NCBI RefSeq assembly: GCF_004362665.1
Contig: NZ_SNXR01000017.1
Span: forward strand, 80,637 to 144,636
Direction: 5' to 3'
Source: Flavobacterium dankookense
Lineage (GTDB): Bacteria; Bacteroidota; Bacteroidia; Flavobacteriales; Flavobacteriaceae
DNA: 64,000 bases
Below the pieces are notes generated by a model. It saw nothing but the letters and a program-made list of their open reading frames with translations, was not told the origin of the DNA and did not search any database. A program made the translations under genes and the position numbers. Below, piece by piece: positions 1 to 8,093 of this stretch. Positions within the stretch are counted from its first letter, which is position 1. The number at the start of each line of letters is the position of its first letter.

Positions 1-209
1 GATAATCGGTCTAATGCATCACCAGAAAAATCCAATGCTTCAATCGTGTTTTCGAATGTTGGAGTTTCTGGATTGTTGATAATAGCATCGATTTCTGCTT
101 TTGCTTTCGCAATGTTTTCGATGAAAGCAGGTTTGTAATCTTCAATTTTAATTTGAGAAAATGGAGCAGTATCGTATTTTGTATTGAATTTTTGTGTTAG
201 TATTTTCAT
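1..209 (-). CDS. M3 family metallopeptidase, N-terminal 69 residues (cut by window edge)
   Basis: Only the first 69 codons lie in the window; the gene runs off the left edge on the minus strand. The translation opens MKILTQKFNTKYDTAPFSQI and continues with IKIEDYKPAFIENIAKAKAEI, which matches the N-terminal helical region of oligopeptidase A / peptidyl-dipeptidase Dcp (M3 family zinc peptidases). These enzymes degrade short peptides in the cytoplasm or periplasm. No signal peptide is visible. The HExxH zinc motif would lie outside the window, so activity cannot be judged. The gene follows purE on the same strand after a gap of about 92 bp filled by a CACAAAG/CACAGAG word array. The family call rests on the N-terminus only. 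Confidence 0.75.
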   Translation of the reverse strand, partial: MKILTQKFNTKYDTAPFSQIKIEDYKPAFIENIAKAKAEIDAIINNPETPTFENTIEALDFSGDALDRL

Positions 210-217
210 TTTTGTAT

Positions 218-298
218 CACAGAGTTTCACAAAGTTTTTTCACAAAGCTTCACAGAGATTTTTGTGTAACTCTGTGTTTAACTTCGTGTGACTTTGTG
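218..298. repeat. Intergenic array of CACAAAG/CACAGAG words with dyad symmetry
   Basis: CACAGAG (218-224), CACAAAG (228-234), CACAAAG (241-247) and CACAGAG (251-257) are followed by the inverted words CTCTGTG (270-276) and CTTTGTG (292-298). The two halves can pair into an imperfect hairpin. It lies between purE and the M3 peptidase gene. Function is unknown; it could end or attenuate purE transcription, but it lacks a clean T-run. Confidence 0.7.
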
Positions 299-301
299 CA
301 A

Positions 302-790
302 TTATATATTTTTCAATTCAGATGCAGCTTTATTTACCGCTTCTTTCAGACTTTCTTTGTAGAAAATAATTTTGTCTAGTACACATTTATCATGACTTCC
401 GATGATTTGTGCGGCAAGAATTCCAGCGTTTTTTGCTCCGTTTAGCGCAACAGTTGCCACTGGAACTCCACCAGGCATTTGCAATATCGACAAAACCGAA
501 TCCCAACCATCAATAGAATTACTCGATTTTACAGGAACACCAATTACAGGTAATGGTGACATCGAAGCGACCATTCCTGGTAAATGAGCTGCACCGCCAG
601 CACCAGCAATAATTACTGAAACGCCACGAGTATGTGCATTTTTACTAAAATCAAATAATTTTTCGGGCGTTCTGTGTGCCGAAACGATATCTACTTCGGT
701 TTCTATGTCAAATCCTTTTAAGATGTCGATGGCTTCTTGCATTACAGGCATATCTGAAATGGAACCCATTATTATGGCTACTTTGCTCAT
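302..790 (-). CDS. purE: N5-carboxyaminoimidazole ribonucleotide mutase PurE
   Basis: This 162-residue protein is the class I PurE mutase, which converts N5-CAIR to CAIR in de novo purine synthesis. Visible family marks are GSISDMPVM (9-17), the active-site SAHRTP (37-42) with its conserved His, and the glycine-rich AGAGGAAHLPGMVA segment (62-75). Length is typical of the bacterial octameric enzyme. Its partner PurK, which makes N5-CAIR, is encoded just upstream on the same strand, separated by a small membrane-protein gene. The start ATG overlaps the stop of that gene (ATGA), so translation is probably coupled. No promoter of its own is evident; it is probably transcribed from the purK side. 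Confidence 0.97.
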   Translation of the reverse strand: MSKVAIIMGSISDMPVMQEAIDILKGFDIETEVDIVSAHRTPEKLFDFSKNAHTRGVSVIIAGAGGAAHLPGMVASMSPLPVIGVPVKSSNSIDGWDSVLSILQMPGGVPVATVALNGAKNAGILAAQIIGSHDKCVLDKIIFYKESLKEAVNKAASELKNI

Positions 791-1065
791 TTTTTTAATT
801 GTTTAAATTTTAAGACTATGAATAAAATCAAACCAAGTAAATAATTATAAATTATACCTGTTTTATATGTTCCATGTTGTAATTCTATACAACTTTCATT
901 TTTTACTTGAAACTGATAATAGTATGTATACGGAAACCCTATTTCAAAATTTGGAAATGTATGATTGGTTTTATTAGTAATTACTGAAATAATCAATGAT
1001 AGAAATGATAAAACACAAAATGTGATTATTGAATAAAAACAGATATTTACAATTTTTCTAATCAT
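787..1065 (-). CDS. Small two-helix membrane protein, unknown function
   Basis: A 92-residue protein with two hydrophobic segments, about residues 5-30 (IVNICFYSIITFCVLSFLSL region) and 73-87 (YLLGLILFIVLKF), joined by a polar loop of about 45 residues and ending in a basic tail (KFKQLKK). I do not recognise a family. It sits between purK and purE in the same direction, with a 4-bp ATGA overlap with purE, so it is probably expressed with the pur genes. Nothing in the sequence ties it to purine synthesis. The start ATG is the only good one in frame. Confidence 0.6.
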   Translation of the reverse strand: MIRKIVNICFYSIITFCVLSFLSLIISVITNKTNHTFPNFEIGFPYTYYYQFQVKNESCIELQHGTYKTGIIYNYLLGLILFIVLKFKQLKK

Positions 1066-1078
1066 TTACACTAAGTTA

Positions 1079-1107
1079 TGAGATTCTTCCTTCGTCAGAA
1101 TGACAAG
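1079..1107 (-). repeat. GTCATT-type dispersed motif (CTGACGAAGG variant)
   Basis: Read on the minus strand this is CTTGTCATTCTGACGAAGG followed by AAGAATCTCA. It has the same frame, GTCATT...CGA.G...AATCTCA, as the motifs at 9280, 11786, 14184, 18424 and 43776. It lies in the gap between purK and the small membrane-protein gene. Function is unknown. Confidence 0.6.
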
Positions 1108-1120
1108 TTTGCGGTAAAAT

Positions 1121-1150
1121 AAACTGCCAACTGCGACTGAAAACTGACCA
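1121..1150. repeat. Word array of AACTG units
   Basis: Adjacent degenerate units AAACTG-CCAACTG-CGACTG-AAAACTG-ACCACT directly follow the purK stop on the minus strand. The unit differs from the arrays in other gaps of this window. No coding or terminator role is visible. Confidence 0.5.
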
Positions 1151-2305
1151 CTAAATACTAATCACTCTAATACTATTCTTCACTTCCTCAGCAATTTTTC
1201 TGGCTTCATCCATATTTTCATTTACAATCGTAACATGTCCCATTTTTCGGAAAGGTCTTGTTTCTCTTTTGCCGTAAATGTGTGGCGTTACACCATCAAT
1301 TGCCATGATGTTGGAGATGTTTTCGTAAACTACTTGTCCCGAAAAACCTTCTTCACCAACCAAATTTACCATAATTCCGGCAACTTTACTATTTGTATTT
1401 CCTAAAGGTAAATCTAAAATGGCACGTATATGATTTTCAAATTGCGAAGTATAACTCGCTTCAATACTATAATGTCCCGAATTGTGTGGTCTTGGCGCAA
1501 CTTCGTTAACCAAAATTTCGTCATTTTTGGTTTGAAACATTTCAACGGCTAATAATCCAACATGATTGAAAGCTCCTGAAACTTTTAAGGCAATCTCGGT
1601 TGCTTTTTGAGCTACTTTTTCGTCAATACGAGCAGGACAAATTACATATTCTACTTGATTGGCTTCGGGATGAAATTCCATTTCCACTACAGGATAGGTT
1701 TTTACATCGCCAGAAACCGAACGTACAATAATCACAGCCAATTCATTTTTAAACGGAACCATTTGTTCTGCAATGCATTCTACGTCAGGTAGTTTCATTA
1801 AATCTATTGCAGAACGAACGATTTTTACACCATTTCCATCATATCCAAATTGAGCAGATTTCCACACAAAAGGAAATTCTAATTCGTCTTTTTCTAGCGA
1901 TTTTCTCAAATCATTTAAATCAATAAAACGCTGATGAGGTGAAGTTGGGATGTTGTTTTGAACATAAAAATCCTTCTGGCGACCTTTGTTCTGAATTAAT
2001 CGCAAGGTTTTTGGCGAAGGATAAACAGGTAAACCTTCTTCCTCTAGTTTATCTAAAGCATCAAGATTTACGTTTTCAATTTCGATAGTTAGCAGATTGA
2101 CCATTTTACCAAATTTGTAAACGGTGTCAAAATCCATTAAACTTCCGTGAAAGAATTTTGTTGCGCCAAATTGACTTGGAGCTTCATCGCTTGGATCGAG
2201 AATATACGTTTGGATATCAAATTTTCGGGTTTCCGTCAATAGCATTTTGCCTAACTGTCCGCCACCGAGAATTCCTAATTTAAAATCAGATGAGAAATAA
2301 TTCAT
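1151..2305 (-). CDS. purK: 5-(carboxyamino)imidazole ribonucleotide synthase PurK
   Basis: PurK is an ATP-grasp enzyme that makes N5-CAIR from AIR, ATP and bicarbonate, the step before PurE. The protein opens MNYFSSDFKLGILGGGQLGK, with the nucleotide-binding glycine loop GGGQLGKM at 14-21. ATP-grasp features follow, including FVWKSAQFGYDGNG and EVAPRPHNSGHYSIEAS, the latter being the PurK signature near the metal site. I chose the ATG at 2305 (384 residues). A TTG eight codons upstream also keeps the frame open, but it lies inside the promoter element TATCTTTG (2334-2327), so it cannot be the start. The resulting 5' leader is about 20 nt. Confidence 0.97.
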   Translation of the reverse strand: MNYFSSDFKLGILGGGQLGKMLLTETRKFDIQTYILDPSDEAPSQFGATKFFHGSLMDFDTVYKFGKMVNLLTIEIENVNLDALDKLEEEGLPVYPSPKTLRLIQNKGRQKDFYVQNNIPTSPHQRFIDLNDLRKSLEKDELEFPFVWKSAQFGYDGNGVKIVRSAIDLMKLPDVECIAEQMVPFKNELAVIIVRSVSGDVKTYPVVEMEFHPEANQVEYVICPARIDEKVAQKATEIALKVSGAFNHVGLLAVEMFQTKNDEILVNEVAPRPHNSGHYSIEASYTSQFENHIRAILDLPLGNTNSKVAGIMVNLVGEEGFSGQVVYENISNIMAIDGVTPHIYGKRETRPFRKMGHVTIVNENMDEARKIAEEVKNSIRVISI

Positions 2306-2325
2306 TATGTTGTAGTTGTGTTTGC

Positions 2326-2334
2326 GCAAAGATA
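2326..2334 (-). promoter_or_regulatory. purK promoter, -7 element TATCTTTGC
   Basis: On the minus strand TATCTTTGC matches the Bacteroidetes primary-sigma -7 consensus TAnnTTTG exactly and lies 20 bp upstream of the purK ATG. No clear -33 TTTG was assigned. Its position fixes the purK start at 2305. Confidence 0.75.
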
Positions 2335-2374
2335 GTATTCAATTGAAAAAAGAACAATTGATTAAGGGATAATT

Positions 2375-2923
2375 TTATCGGTCTATTTTTTTTAAAATGT
2401 TTCTTGTTACTGCTTTGTAAGCTGCGCTATGTTCAGAATAACCTTGTTGCAGTATGGTTTTTAACTCGTCATGAACCCAATCGTATTTTTTTCCCAAAAC
2501 AAATAATGTTTTAATTGTAGTGGCTTTTGTAGCTACTTTTTCATCACCAATTAACCAGTCCAAACACGTTTCGAGTAGTTGAGTTTCCTGCATTTGGGTT
2601 AGTTTAATGCCGTTGGAACGATGATTACTTTTGGCAATAAACAAACAAATTTTTGACATTGGTCGGATGGCAGAATCGTTTTTTAGTTTTGGTAATACGT
2701 CACAAAAACCGTCTAAGTAAGGAACGATAAGTTTTAGTTTCCGTTCGCAGATTAATTCTAAAATCCCACAGGCGTTGTGATGCGCTTTATCGTTTGGATT
2801 GAAAGCAACTTCAATAACTTTTTCAAGAAATTCAGTATTGCGCAAAGCCAAATTCCTATTTTGCTCTCTGTCTTTGCGATAGCAAGTGCAGTTGGAAATA
2901 TTTTTATAGTAGTCCACATTCAT
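2375..2923 (-). CDS. HEAT-repeat-like protein of unknown function
   Basis: With the ATG at 2923 the protein has 182 residues (a TTG eight codons upstream is also in frame). It is almost wholly helical in pattern, with pairs of amphipathic helices such as TEFLEKVIEVAFN, CGILELICERKLKLIVPYLD and TTIKTLFVLGKKYDW, resembling HEAT or armadillo repeats. Homologues in flavobacteria have, as I recall, sometimes been labelled adenylosuccinate lyase, but none of that enzyme's signature (SSxMPxKxN) is present here and the protein is far too short. It lies upstream of purK on the same strand and is divergent from hpt. Function unknown. Confidence 0.65.
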   Translation of the reverse strand: MNVDYYKNISNCTCYRKDREQNRNLALRNTEFLEKVIEVAFNPNDKAHHNACGILELICERKLKLIVPYLDGFCDVLPKLKNDSAIRPMSKICLFIAKSNHRSNGIKLTQMQETQLLETCLDWLIGDEKVATKATTIKTLFVLGKKYDWVHDELKTILQQGYSEHSAAYKAVTRNILKKIDR

Positions 2924-2988
2924 TTTGTAAATATATCTATTTTGCAAAAAAGTCGTAATAACTTAGTACTTAATCTTTACTACTTCCT

Positions 2989-2997
2989 TAAATTTGC
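2989..2997 (+). promoter_or_regulatory. hpt-adk promoter, -7 element TAAATTTGC
   Basis: TAAATTTGC matches TAnnTTTG and lies 22 bp before the hpt ATG at 3020. It also shows that the longer open frame reaching back to 2777 is not the real start. Confidence 0.7.
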
Positions 2998-3019
2998 AAC
3001 TTATTTTAATTCAAAAAAA

Positions 3020-3550
3020 ATGATACACCTTCACGATAAAACCTTTGAGCCATTTATTTCTTCCGGTGAAATAGATTTTGCAATTGCTAATATGGCAAAA
3101 CAAATGGATGATGATTTCTTTGACGATGTGCCTGTTTTTGTTGGTGTTTTAAACGGTGCTTTTATGGTAATGGGAGATTTGATGAAAAAATACCGTGGCA
3201 TGTGTGAAGTTAGTTTTGTAAAAATGGCTTCCTATGAAGGTACACAAACAACCAACGAAGTAAAGCAATTGATAGGTTTAAATCAAGATTTAACAGGAAG
3301 AACCGTTGTAATCGTAGAAGATATTGTAGATACTGGAAACACCGTTGAAGAATTAAAAGCCATTTTCAAAGAGAAAAACGTGAAACACTTAAAAATTGCT
3401 ACGCTTTTCTTCAAGCCAGAAGCATACAAAAAAGACATCAAACTTGATTATGTTGGTATTCGAATTCCAAATAAATTTATCGTTGGTTATGGTTTGGACT
3501 ACGATGGTCTTGGAAGAAACCTACCAGACGTTTACCAATTAGCACAATAA
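3020..3550 (+). CDS. hpt: Hypoxanthine phosphoribosyltransferase
   Basis: This 176-residue purine-salvage enzyme converts hypoxanthine and PRPP to IMP. The PRPP-binding motif VVIVEDIVDTGNT is at 96-108 with the two conserved acidic residues, and GVLNGAFMVMGDL (42-54) forms the loop near the pyrophosphate site. The frame stays open upstream, but the ATG at 3020 is chosen because it follows the promoter at 2989 and gives the usual HPRT length; the extra 81 residues would be low-quality sequence antisense to the neighbour. It is followed by adk after 60 bp, so purine salvage and adenylate balance are encoded together. Confidence 0.95.
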   Translation: MIHLHDKTFEPFISSGEIDFAIANMAKQMDDDFFDDVPVFVGVLNGAFMVMGDLMKKYRGMCEVSFVKMASYEGTQTTNEVKQLIGLNQDLTGRTVVIVEDIVDTGNTVEELKAIFKEKNVKHLKIATLFFKPEAYKKDIKLDYVGIRIPNKFIVGYGLDYDGLGRNLPDVYQLAQ

Positions 3551-3565
3551 TTTTACAATTTTAAT

Positions 3566-3604
3566 AATCTAACACTCTAGAAATCTAGAAATCTAACAAT
3601 CTAA
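3566..3604. repeat. Word array of AATCTA units between hpt and adk
   Basis: The gap consists of repeated AATCTAAC, ACTCTAG, AAATCTAG, AAATCTAAC and AATCTAA units ending just before the adk start. A shorter stretch of the same words (AAATCTAACAATTTAAAATC) precedes obgE at about 5652-5671. The arrays look like degenerate tandem repeats. Confidence 0.55.
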
Positions 3605-3610
3605 ACAAAA

Positions 3611-4183
3611 ATGATTAACATCGTTCTTTTCGGAAAACCAGGTGCAGGAAAAGGCACACAAGCTGAATTTTTAAAAGAAAAATACAATCTAACTCACTTA
3701 TCTACAGGAGATATTTTTAGATACAACATAAAAAACAATACTGATTTAGGACAACTAGCCAAAACCTTCATGGACAAAGGCGATTTAGTTCCAGATGAAG
3801 TAACCATCCAAATGCTTCAAAGCGAAGTAGATAAAAACCCACAATCGGCTGGATTTTTATTTGACGGTTTCCCAAGAACATTGGCACAAGCTGCTGCTTT
3901 AGATAAATTTTTAGAAACAAAAGACCAATCCATTACAGCAACTGTAGCATTAGAAGCTGATGATGAAATATTGGTAGCCAGATTATTAGAGCGTGGAAAA
4001 ACTTCAGGAAGACCTGACGATCAAGACGAAGAAAAAATCCGAAATAGATACCAAGAATACAACGAAAAAACCGCACCTTTGATGGATTATTATAAAGCGC
4101 AGGAAAAGTTTCATGCTGTCAATGGAATTGGTTCCATCGAAGAAGTTACAAAAAGATTGAGTAAAGTAATAGATAATTTGTAA
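3611..4183 (+). CDS. adk: Adenylate kinase
   Basis: Adenylate kinase interconverts ATP + AMP and 2 ADP in the cytoplasm. The P-loop GKPGAGKGT is at 8-16, the AMP-binding FDGFPRT at 84-90, and the LID begins with LLERGKTSGRPDD (about 125-137), with conserved arginines at 128 and 134. At 190 residues this is the short-LID form without a zinc-binding lid. It follows hpt in the same direction. In many Bacteria adk lies between secY and infA; here that place in the ribosomal locus is empty, consistent with its location beside hpt. Confidence 0.97.
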   Translation: MINIVLFGKPGAGKGTQAEFLKEKYNLTHLSTGDIFRYNIKNNTDLGQLAKTFMDKGDLVPDEVTIQMLQSEVDKNPQSAGFLFDGFPRTLAQAAALDKFLETKDQSITATVALEADDEILVARLLERGKTSGRPDDQDEEKIRNRYQEYNEKTAPLMDYYKAQEKFHAVNGIGSIEEVTKRLSKVIDNL

Positions 4184-4222
4184 TTTAGTAAAAACTTTTT
4201 AGGTTAACCAAATATATTTCAA

Positions 4223-5497
4223 TTGGAAATTTTTATAATTTTTCTCCTTATTTTATTGAATGGAGTTTTCTCAATGTCAGAGATTGCGCTGATTTCCGCA
4301 AGGAAAAGTCGTCTCGAAAGTGCAGCAAAAAAAGGAAACACCAACGCAAAAGTAGCATTAGATTTAGCTAATTCTCCAAATAAATTTCTCTCCACAGTTC
4401 AAATCGGAATCACCCTAATCGGAATTTTAACTGGTCTTTATTCAGGCGATAAAATCACCGACGATGTCAAACTATTTTTTGATGGTTTTGTGTCGTTACA
4501 ACCATATTCTCAAAGTATAGCCGTTGGAGTAGTGGTAGTCGTTTTAACATTTTTCTCTTTAGTTTTAGGCGAACTATTACCAAAACGAATTGGATTAAAT
4601 TATCCCGAAGCCATTGCAAAAGCTGTAGCCGTTCCTATGAAAATGGTTTCAATTGTCACAGCACCGTTCATTTGGTTGTTGACCGTTTCTACCGATTTTG
4701 TTTTGAACGTTTTTAAAATAAAACCAACTGCCGACGGAAAAGTAACCGAAGAAGAAATCAAAGCCATCATAAAAGAAAGTGCCGAAAGTGGTGAAGTGCA
4801 AGAAATTGAACAAGACATCGTGGAACGCGTCTTCCATATCGGCGATAGAAAAGTAAACTCCTTAATGACACACCGCCAGTGGATAGTGTACCTTTCTACA
4901 GATGACACCATCGAAGAATTAAAGGAAAAAGTACTTGGTGAACTTCACTCGGTTTATCCTGTGTGTAACGAAAATCTTGACGAAGTACAAGGTGTCGTTT
5001 TGTTGAAAGACCTCTTTTCAAACTTTGAAAAAGGAAACTTCGATCTAACAAAAATCACCAAAGAACCCGTTTATTTAATCGAACACACTTCGGCATACAA
5101 AGCACTCGAAAATTTCAAAAAATCAAAAGTACATTATGCCTTCGTTACCGATGAATATGGCATTTTTCAAGGAATAATTACGCTAAACGATATATTAGAA
5201 GCACTCGTTGGCGATGCTGCTGATTTTGATGAAGACGAATACCAATTGCTATCTCGCGAAGATGGAACTTGGCTCGTTGACGGATTGTATTCACTACACG
5301 ATTTCCTCACGTACTTCGATATGGATGAAATTACAAACGATTATGACGTAACCACAGTAAGCGGATTAATCATGACCGAAATGGGCAAAATCCCAACACA
5401 AGGTGAAAAACTTATTTGGAACAAACTAGAACTTGAAATCATCGATATGGATGGCGTTAAGATAGACAAAGTACTAGTAAAATCAATAACTGAATAA
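4223..5497 (+). CDS. CNNM/CBS-domain membrane protein (HlyC/CorC family)
   Basis: This 424-residue integral membrane protein has the three-part layout of the hemolysin-C/CNNM family: an N-terminal DUF21/CNNM transmembrane domain (about 1-190, with several hydrophobic helices and the SMSEIALISARKSRLE motif), a tandem CBS pair (about 205-335) and a C-terminal CorC_HlyC domain (about 345-422). Such proteins are proposed Mg2+ or Co2+ transporters or regulators; the substrate here cannot be read from the sequence. The start is a TTG at 4223, chosen because it gives the usual N-terminus MEIFIIFLLILLNGVFSMSE and no ATG fits. A dispersed repeat follows the stop directly. Confidence 0.88.
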   Translation: MEIFIIFLLILLNGVFSMSEIALISARKSRLESAAKKGNTNAKVALDLANSPNKFLSTVQIGITLIGILTGLYSGDKITDDVKLFFDGFVSLQPYSQSIAVGVVVVVLTFFSLVLGELLPKRIGLNYPEAIAKAVAVPMKMVSIVTAPFIWLLTVSTDFVLNVFKIKPTADGKVTEEEIKAIIKESAESGEVQEIEQDIVERVFHIGDRKVNSLMTHRQWIVYLSTDDTIEELKEKVLGELHSVYPVCNENLDEVQGVVLLKDLFSNFEKGNFDLTKITKEPVYLIEHTSAYKALENFKKSKVHYAFVTDEYGIFQGIITLNDILEALVGDAADFDEDEYQLLSREDGTWLVDGLYSLHDFLTYFDMDEITNDYDVTTVSGLIMTEMGKIPTQGEKLIWNKLELEIIDMDGVKIDKVLVKSITE

Positions 5498-5505
5498 AAA
5501 AATTA

Positions 5506-5600
5506 GGAGCGAATGGTTCGGGCAATGAGTAAACCATAATCCTGCTTTTCGTTACAATCTTTTTTTTCAAAAAAGGATTTCCACTACAATCAGGGCTAAA
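5506..5600 (+). repeat. GGAGCGAA...GGGCTAAA dispersed intergenic element, copy 1
   Basis: The left end GGAGCGAATGGTTCGGG, the middle block CTGCTTTTCGTTACAATC and the right end GGATTTCCACTACAATC plus AGGGCTAAA define a 95-bp element seen six times in this window. In this copy the central segment is a short TTTTTTTTCAAAAAAGG stretch that can fold as a weak hairpin. It lies between the CNNM gene and obgE. No open reading frame lies inside. Confidence 0.85.
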
Positions 5601-5679
5601 CAGCTAGCCATAAAAATAAAATAAAAGTCAGTTAGATAATTTTTCAATACAGAAATCTAACAATTTAAAATCAAAAAAA

Positions 5680-6714
5680 ATGACTGAGGGCAATTTCGTA
5701 GACTACGTAAAAATATACGTTTCTTCTGGAAAAGGAGGAAAAGGCTCATCACACCTTCACCGTGAAAAATTCATCGAAAAAGGCGGACCAGATGGCGGCG
5801 ATGGTGGTCGTGGTGGACATATCATTCTGAAAGGAAATAAAGGTCTTTGGACATTATTTCACTTAAAATTTGCCCGTCACGTAAAAGCCGGACACGGTGG
5901 CGATGGTGGAAGTTCTAGAAGCACAGGTCACGATGGCGAAGATAAAATCATCGAAGTGCCATTAGGAACGGTAGTTCGCGATAAAGAAACCGACGAAATC
6001 CTTTTTGAAATCACCGAACACGGCGAAGAGCGCATTCTAATCAAAGGAGGAAAAGGTGGACTTGGAAACTGGCACTTTAGAAGTTCCACAAACCAAACAC
6101 CGCGCTATGCACAACCTGGTATGCCTGCCGAAGAACTAGACGTAGTTCTAGAACTTAAAGTACTTGCAGATGTTGGTTTAGTAGGTTTTCCTAATGCAGG
6201 AAAATCAACCCTATTGTCAGTGTTAACTTCCGCAAAACCTAAGATTGCTGATTATCCGTTTACTACTTTAAAACCCAATTTAGGAATTGTAGCTTACCGC
6301 GATTTTCAATCGTTCGTAATTGCAGATATTCCCGGAATTATAGAAGGCGCAGCCGAAGGAAAAGGTCTAGGGCATTATTTCTTACGTCACATTGAGCGCA
6401 ACTCCACTTTGTTGTTTCTCGTTCCAGCGGATGCCGATGATATCAAAAAAGAATACGATATTCTCCTTGACGAACTCCGTCGATACAATCCTGAAATGCT
6501 CGACAAAGATAGACTGATAGTGGTTTCTAAAAGCGATATGCTAGACGACGAACTAAAAGCCGAAATGAAAAAAGAACTCGACAAAACCTTCAAAGGAATT
6601 CCTTATCTGTTCATTTCCTCAGTAGCCAACCAAGGTCTAACGGAACTGAAAGACAAACTCTGGCAAATGCTCAACATCGATACCGAAGAGCCTGAAAACA
6701 GCCACGGAATATAA
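5680..6714 (+). CDS. obgE: GTPase ObgE/CgtA
   Basis: Obg is an essential GTPase linked to late 50S subunit assembly and stress control. The glycine-rich Obg domain occupies about 1-160 ([15 protein letters not shown] and [13 protein letters not shown] are typical). The G domain follows, with G1 GFPNAGKST (169-177), the G2 Thr in YPFTT (192-196), G3 DIPGI (216-220), an [20 protein letters not shown] segment, G4 SKSD (283-286) and an SSVANQG G5-like motif. There is no extended C-terminal OCT domain, so it is the short form. A strong terminator follows the gene. Confidence 0.97.
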   Translation: MTEGNFVDYVKIYVSSGKGGKGSSHLHREKFIEKGGPDGGDGGRGGHIILKGNKGLWTLFHLKFARHVKAGHGGDGGSSRSTGHDGEDKIIEVPLGTVVRDKETDEILFEITEHGEERILIKGGKGGLGNWHFRSSTNQTPRYAQPGMPAEELDVVLELKVLADVGLVGFPNAGKSTLLSVLTSAKPKIADYPFTTLKPNLGIVAYRDFQSFVIADIPGIIEGAAEGKGLGHYFLRHIERNSTLLFLVPADADDIKKEYDILLDELRRYNPEMLDKDRLIVVSKSDMLDDELKAEMKKELDKTFKGIPYLFISSVANQGLTELKDKLWQMLNIDTEEPENSHGI

Positions 6715-6718
6715 AACA

Positions 6719-6744
6719 AAATCCCAGCATTGCTGGGATTTTTT
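6719..6744 (+). terminator. Rho-independent terminator after obgE
   Basis: AATCCCAGCA, a one-base loop extension, TGCTGGGATT and a run of T give a 10-bp stem with minimal loop (in practice 9 bp with 3-4 nt) directly after the obgE stop. The partly A-rich left flank could also let it act for the convergent lipoprotein gene. Confidence 0.9.
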
Positions 6745-6835
6745 AATTTACTTAAAACTTTCTATTGAAAGAATAGTTTAGAAAATGTTTTATGAAGTGA
6801 TGTTTGTAATCTCTTTACTTAAACTTTTGATGTTT

Positions 6836-7363
6836 TTAATCCCAAAAATTAATTATAGCATTAAATTGTTCTTCATTATTTCCTTGATTTTCATATTTGT
6901 ATAAATTATCCCAATATAGTACACCTCCGATTTTTACAAAAACTTTATAATATCCTTTCTCTAAATCACCTATATTCAAGCTAATACCATTTGAAGATTG
7001 TCCGTTGATAGAAAAATTTGAATTCGATACAATTAATTGTTCAGCATACAAACTTGAATTTAAAATACTACTGAAGTCCACGTTTTGATGTATTTTTTGG
7101 GGATTCGATTTCACAAACCAAATGTCGGTTATATTTTCTTGTGAAGAAATGGAAATAACTTGATTTGCGGGGTTGGGATAAACCACAAACGAATTATTTA
7201 CTAAAACATTTGGATTCCCAAGTTGCAACGGTGTATCGTCTGAAGTCTCTCTAAAATTAATTCCAGTTACTAAATTTAGTGCAGTTTTGCCTAGATTGTT
7301 GTTTTCATCTTCGTTGCAGCTCAAGGATAAAATGGTAACTAAAATTAACAGTGATTTTTTCAT
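6836..7363 (-). CDS. Putative lipoprotein, unknown function
   Basis: A 175-residue protein beginning MKKSLLILVTILSLSCNEDE, a lipoprotein signal peptide with lipobox LSLSC (Cys16). Charged residues after the Cys (NEDENNN) are typical of Bacteroidetes lipoproteins sent to the outer membrane. Within the mature part, NSFVVYPNPANQVISISSQ resembles the start of a T9SS type A-like beta domain (the YPNPA motif), here internal rather than C-terminal, followed by short beta-rich segments and VFVKIGGVLYWDN. I do not recognise a named family. It is the last of a group of minus-strand genes and converges with obgE. Confidence 0.6.
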   Translation of the reverse strand: MKKSLLILVTILSLSCNEDENNNLGKTALNLVTGINFRETSDDTPLQLGNPNVLVNNSFVVYPNPANQVISISSQENITDIWFVKSNPQKIHQNVDFSSILNSSLYAEQLIVSNSNFSINGQSSNGISLNIGDLEKGYYKVFVKIGGVLYWDNLYKYENQGNNEEQFNAIINFWD

Positions 7364-7534
7364 AGTGATATGAAGTATTTTTTAGATTGTTAAAAATGTT
7401 TGCGAATGAACGTTAGACTAAACGAAGTAACGATAAATCTCTACTGAATTGTAAATATATAAATTAATTTTCGGCAAATGAAAAACCAATTCACACATTG
7501 TTTTTAATGCATTTTACAACTAATTATTTGAACA

Positions 7535-8008
7535 TCAATTTTCTTTTTCAAATTCGAAAGGTATCGTCATCCCATCTCCAGAAACCACTGCGCTAAACGC
7601 ATTACCTTTATTGGTATATTCAATACGTTTTGGAAACTCGTTGAGGTTGTTTTCAAAAACAAACGAACGCTCATCAACTTTAGACAGTTTGAATACAGTT
7701 GGTTGCGTGTCTTCTTTCCCAGTAACGGCAAACTCCCAAAGAGTATCTGTCTTACTTAACCTAACATTCTCTTTCCAAACAGTGTCTTTCTCAAGCAAAG
7801 TGTAACCTATTCCAATAAATTCCGTGTTGCTTTTCTTTTCCCAACGTTCAAAAGTTTGCTTCCCATCCTGGTCATTTTTTCTAATCCAATTCCCCACGAG
7901 CCAATCAAACTCGGTTTTGTTAGTCTCAACCTTTTGTACCGTCGTGTCTTCCGTTTTTTTACAAGAAAAGAAAATAGAAATAATCAAAAGTAATGTCAGT
8001 CGTTTCAT
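7535..8008 (-). CDS. DUF6265-like lipoprotein
   Basis: A 157-residue lipoprotein with signal MKRLTLLLIISIFFSCKKTE (lipobox SFFSC-like, Cys16). The mature part has FDWLVGNWIRKNDQDGKQTF, then ERWEKKSNTEFIGIGYTLLE, the opening of the small beta-barrel family annotated as DUF6265, and continues with alternating strands to the C-terminus (PFEFEKEN). These proteins look lipocalin-like; no ligand or enzyme activity is known to me. It stands alone between gaps of 171 and 85 bp. The family assignment is from memory of the FxWLxGxW motif. Confidence 0.65.
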   Translation of the reverse strand: MKRLTLLLIISIFFSCKKTEDTTVQKVETNKTEFDWLVGNWIRKNDQDGKQTFERWEKKSNTEFIGIGYTLLEKDTVWKENVRLSKTDTLWEFAVTGKEDTQPTVFKLSKVDERSFVFENNLNEFPKRIEYTNKGNAFSAVVSGDGMTIPFEFEKEN

Positions 8009-8093
8009 TTTTAGTTAGTTTATTTTTTCTTTTTAAAAGGTATTATTTAAGTTACTAGACTTTCCATAAAGGAACTCAAAGCTTAAATCCATA

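Noticed and set aside
2306..2329. TTG start of purK eight codons upstream
   Set aside because: It lies inside the TATCTTTG promoter element.
2375..2923. Adenylosuccinate lyase label for the HEAT-like protein
   Set aside because: No lyase signature and less than half the needed length.
2777..3019. N-terminal extension of hpt by 81 residues
   Set aside because: It overlaps the divergent neighbour and the promoter at 2989; HPRT length is correct from 3020.
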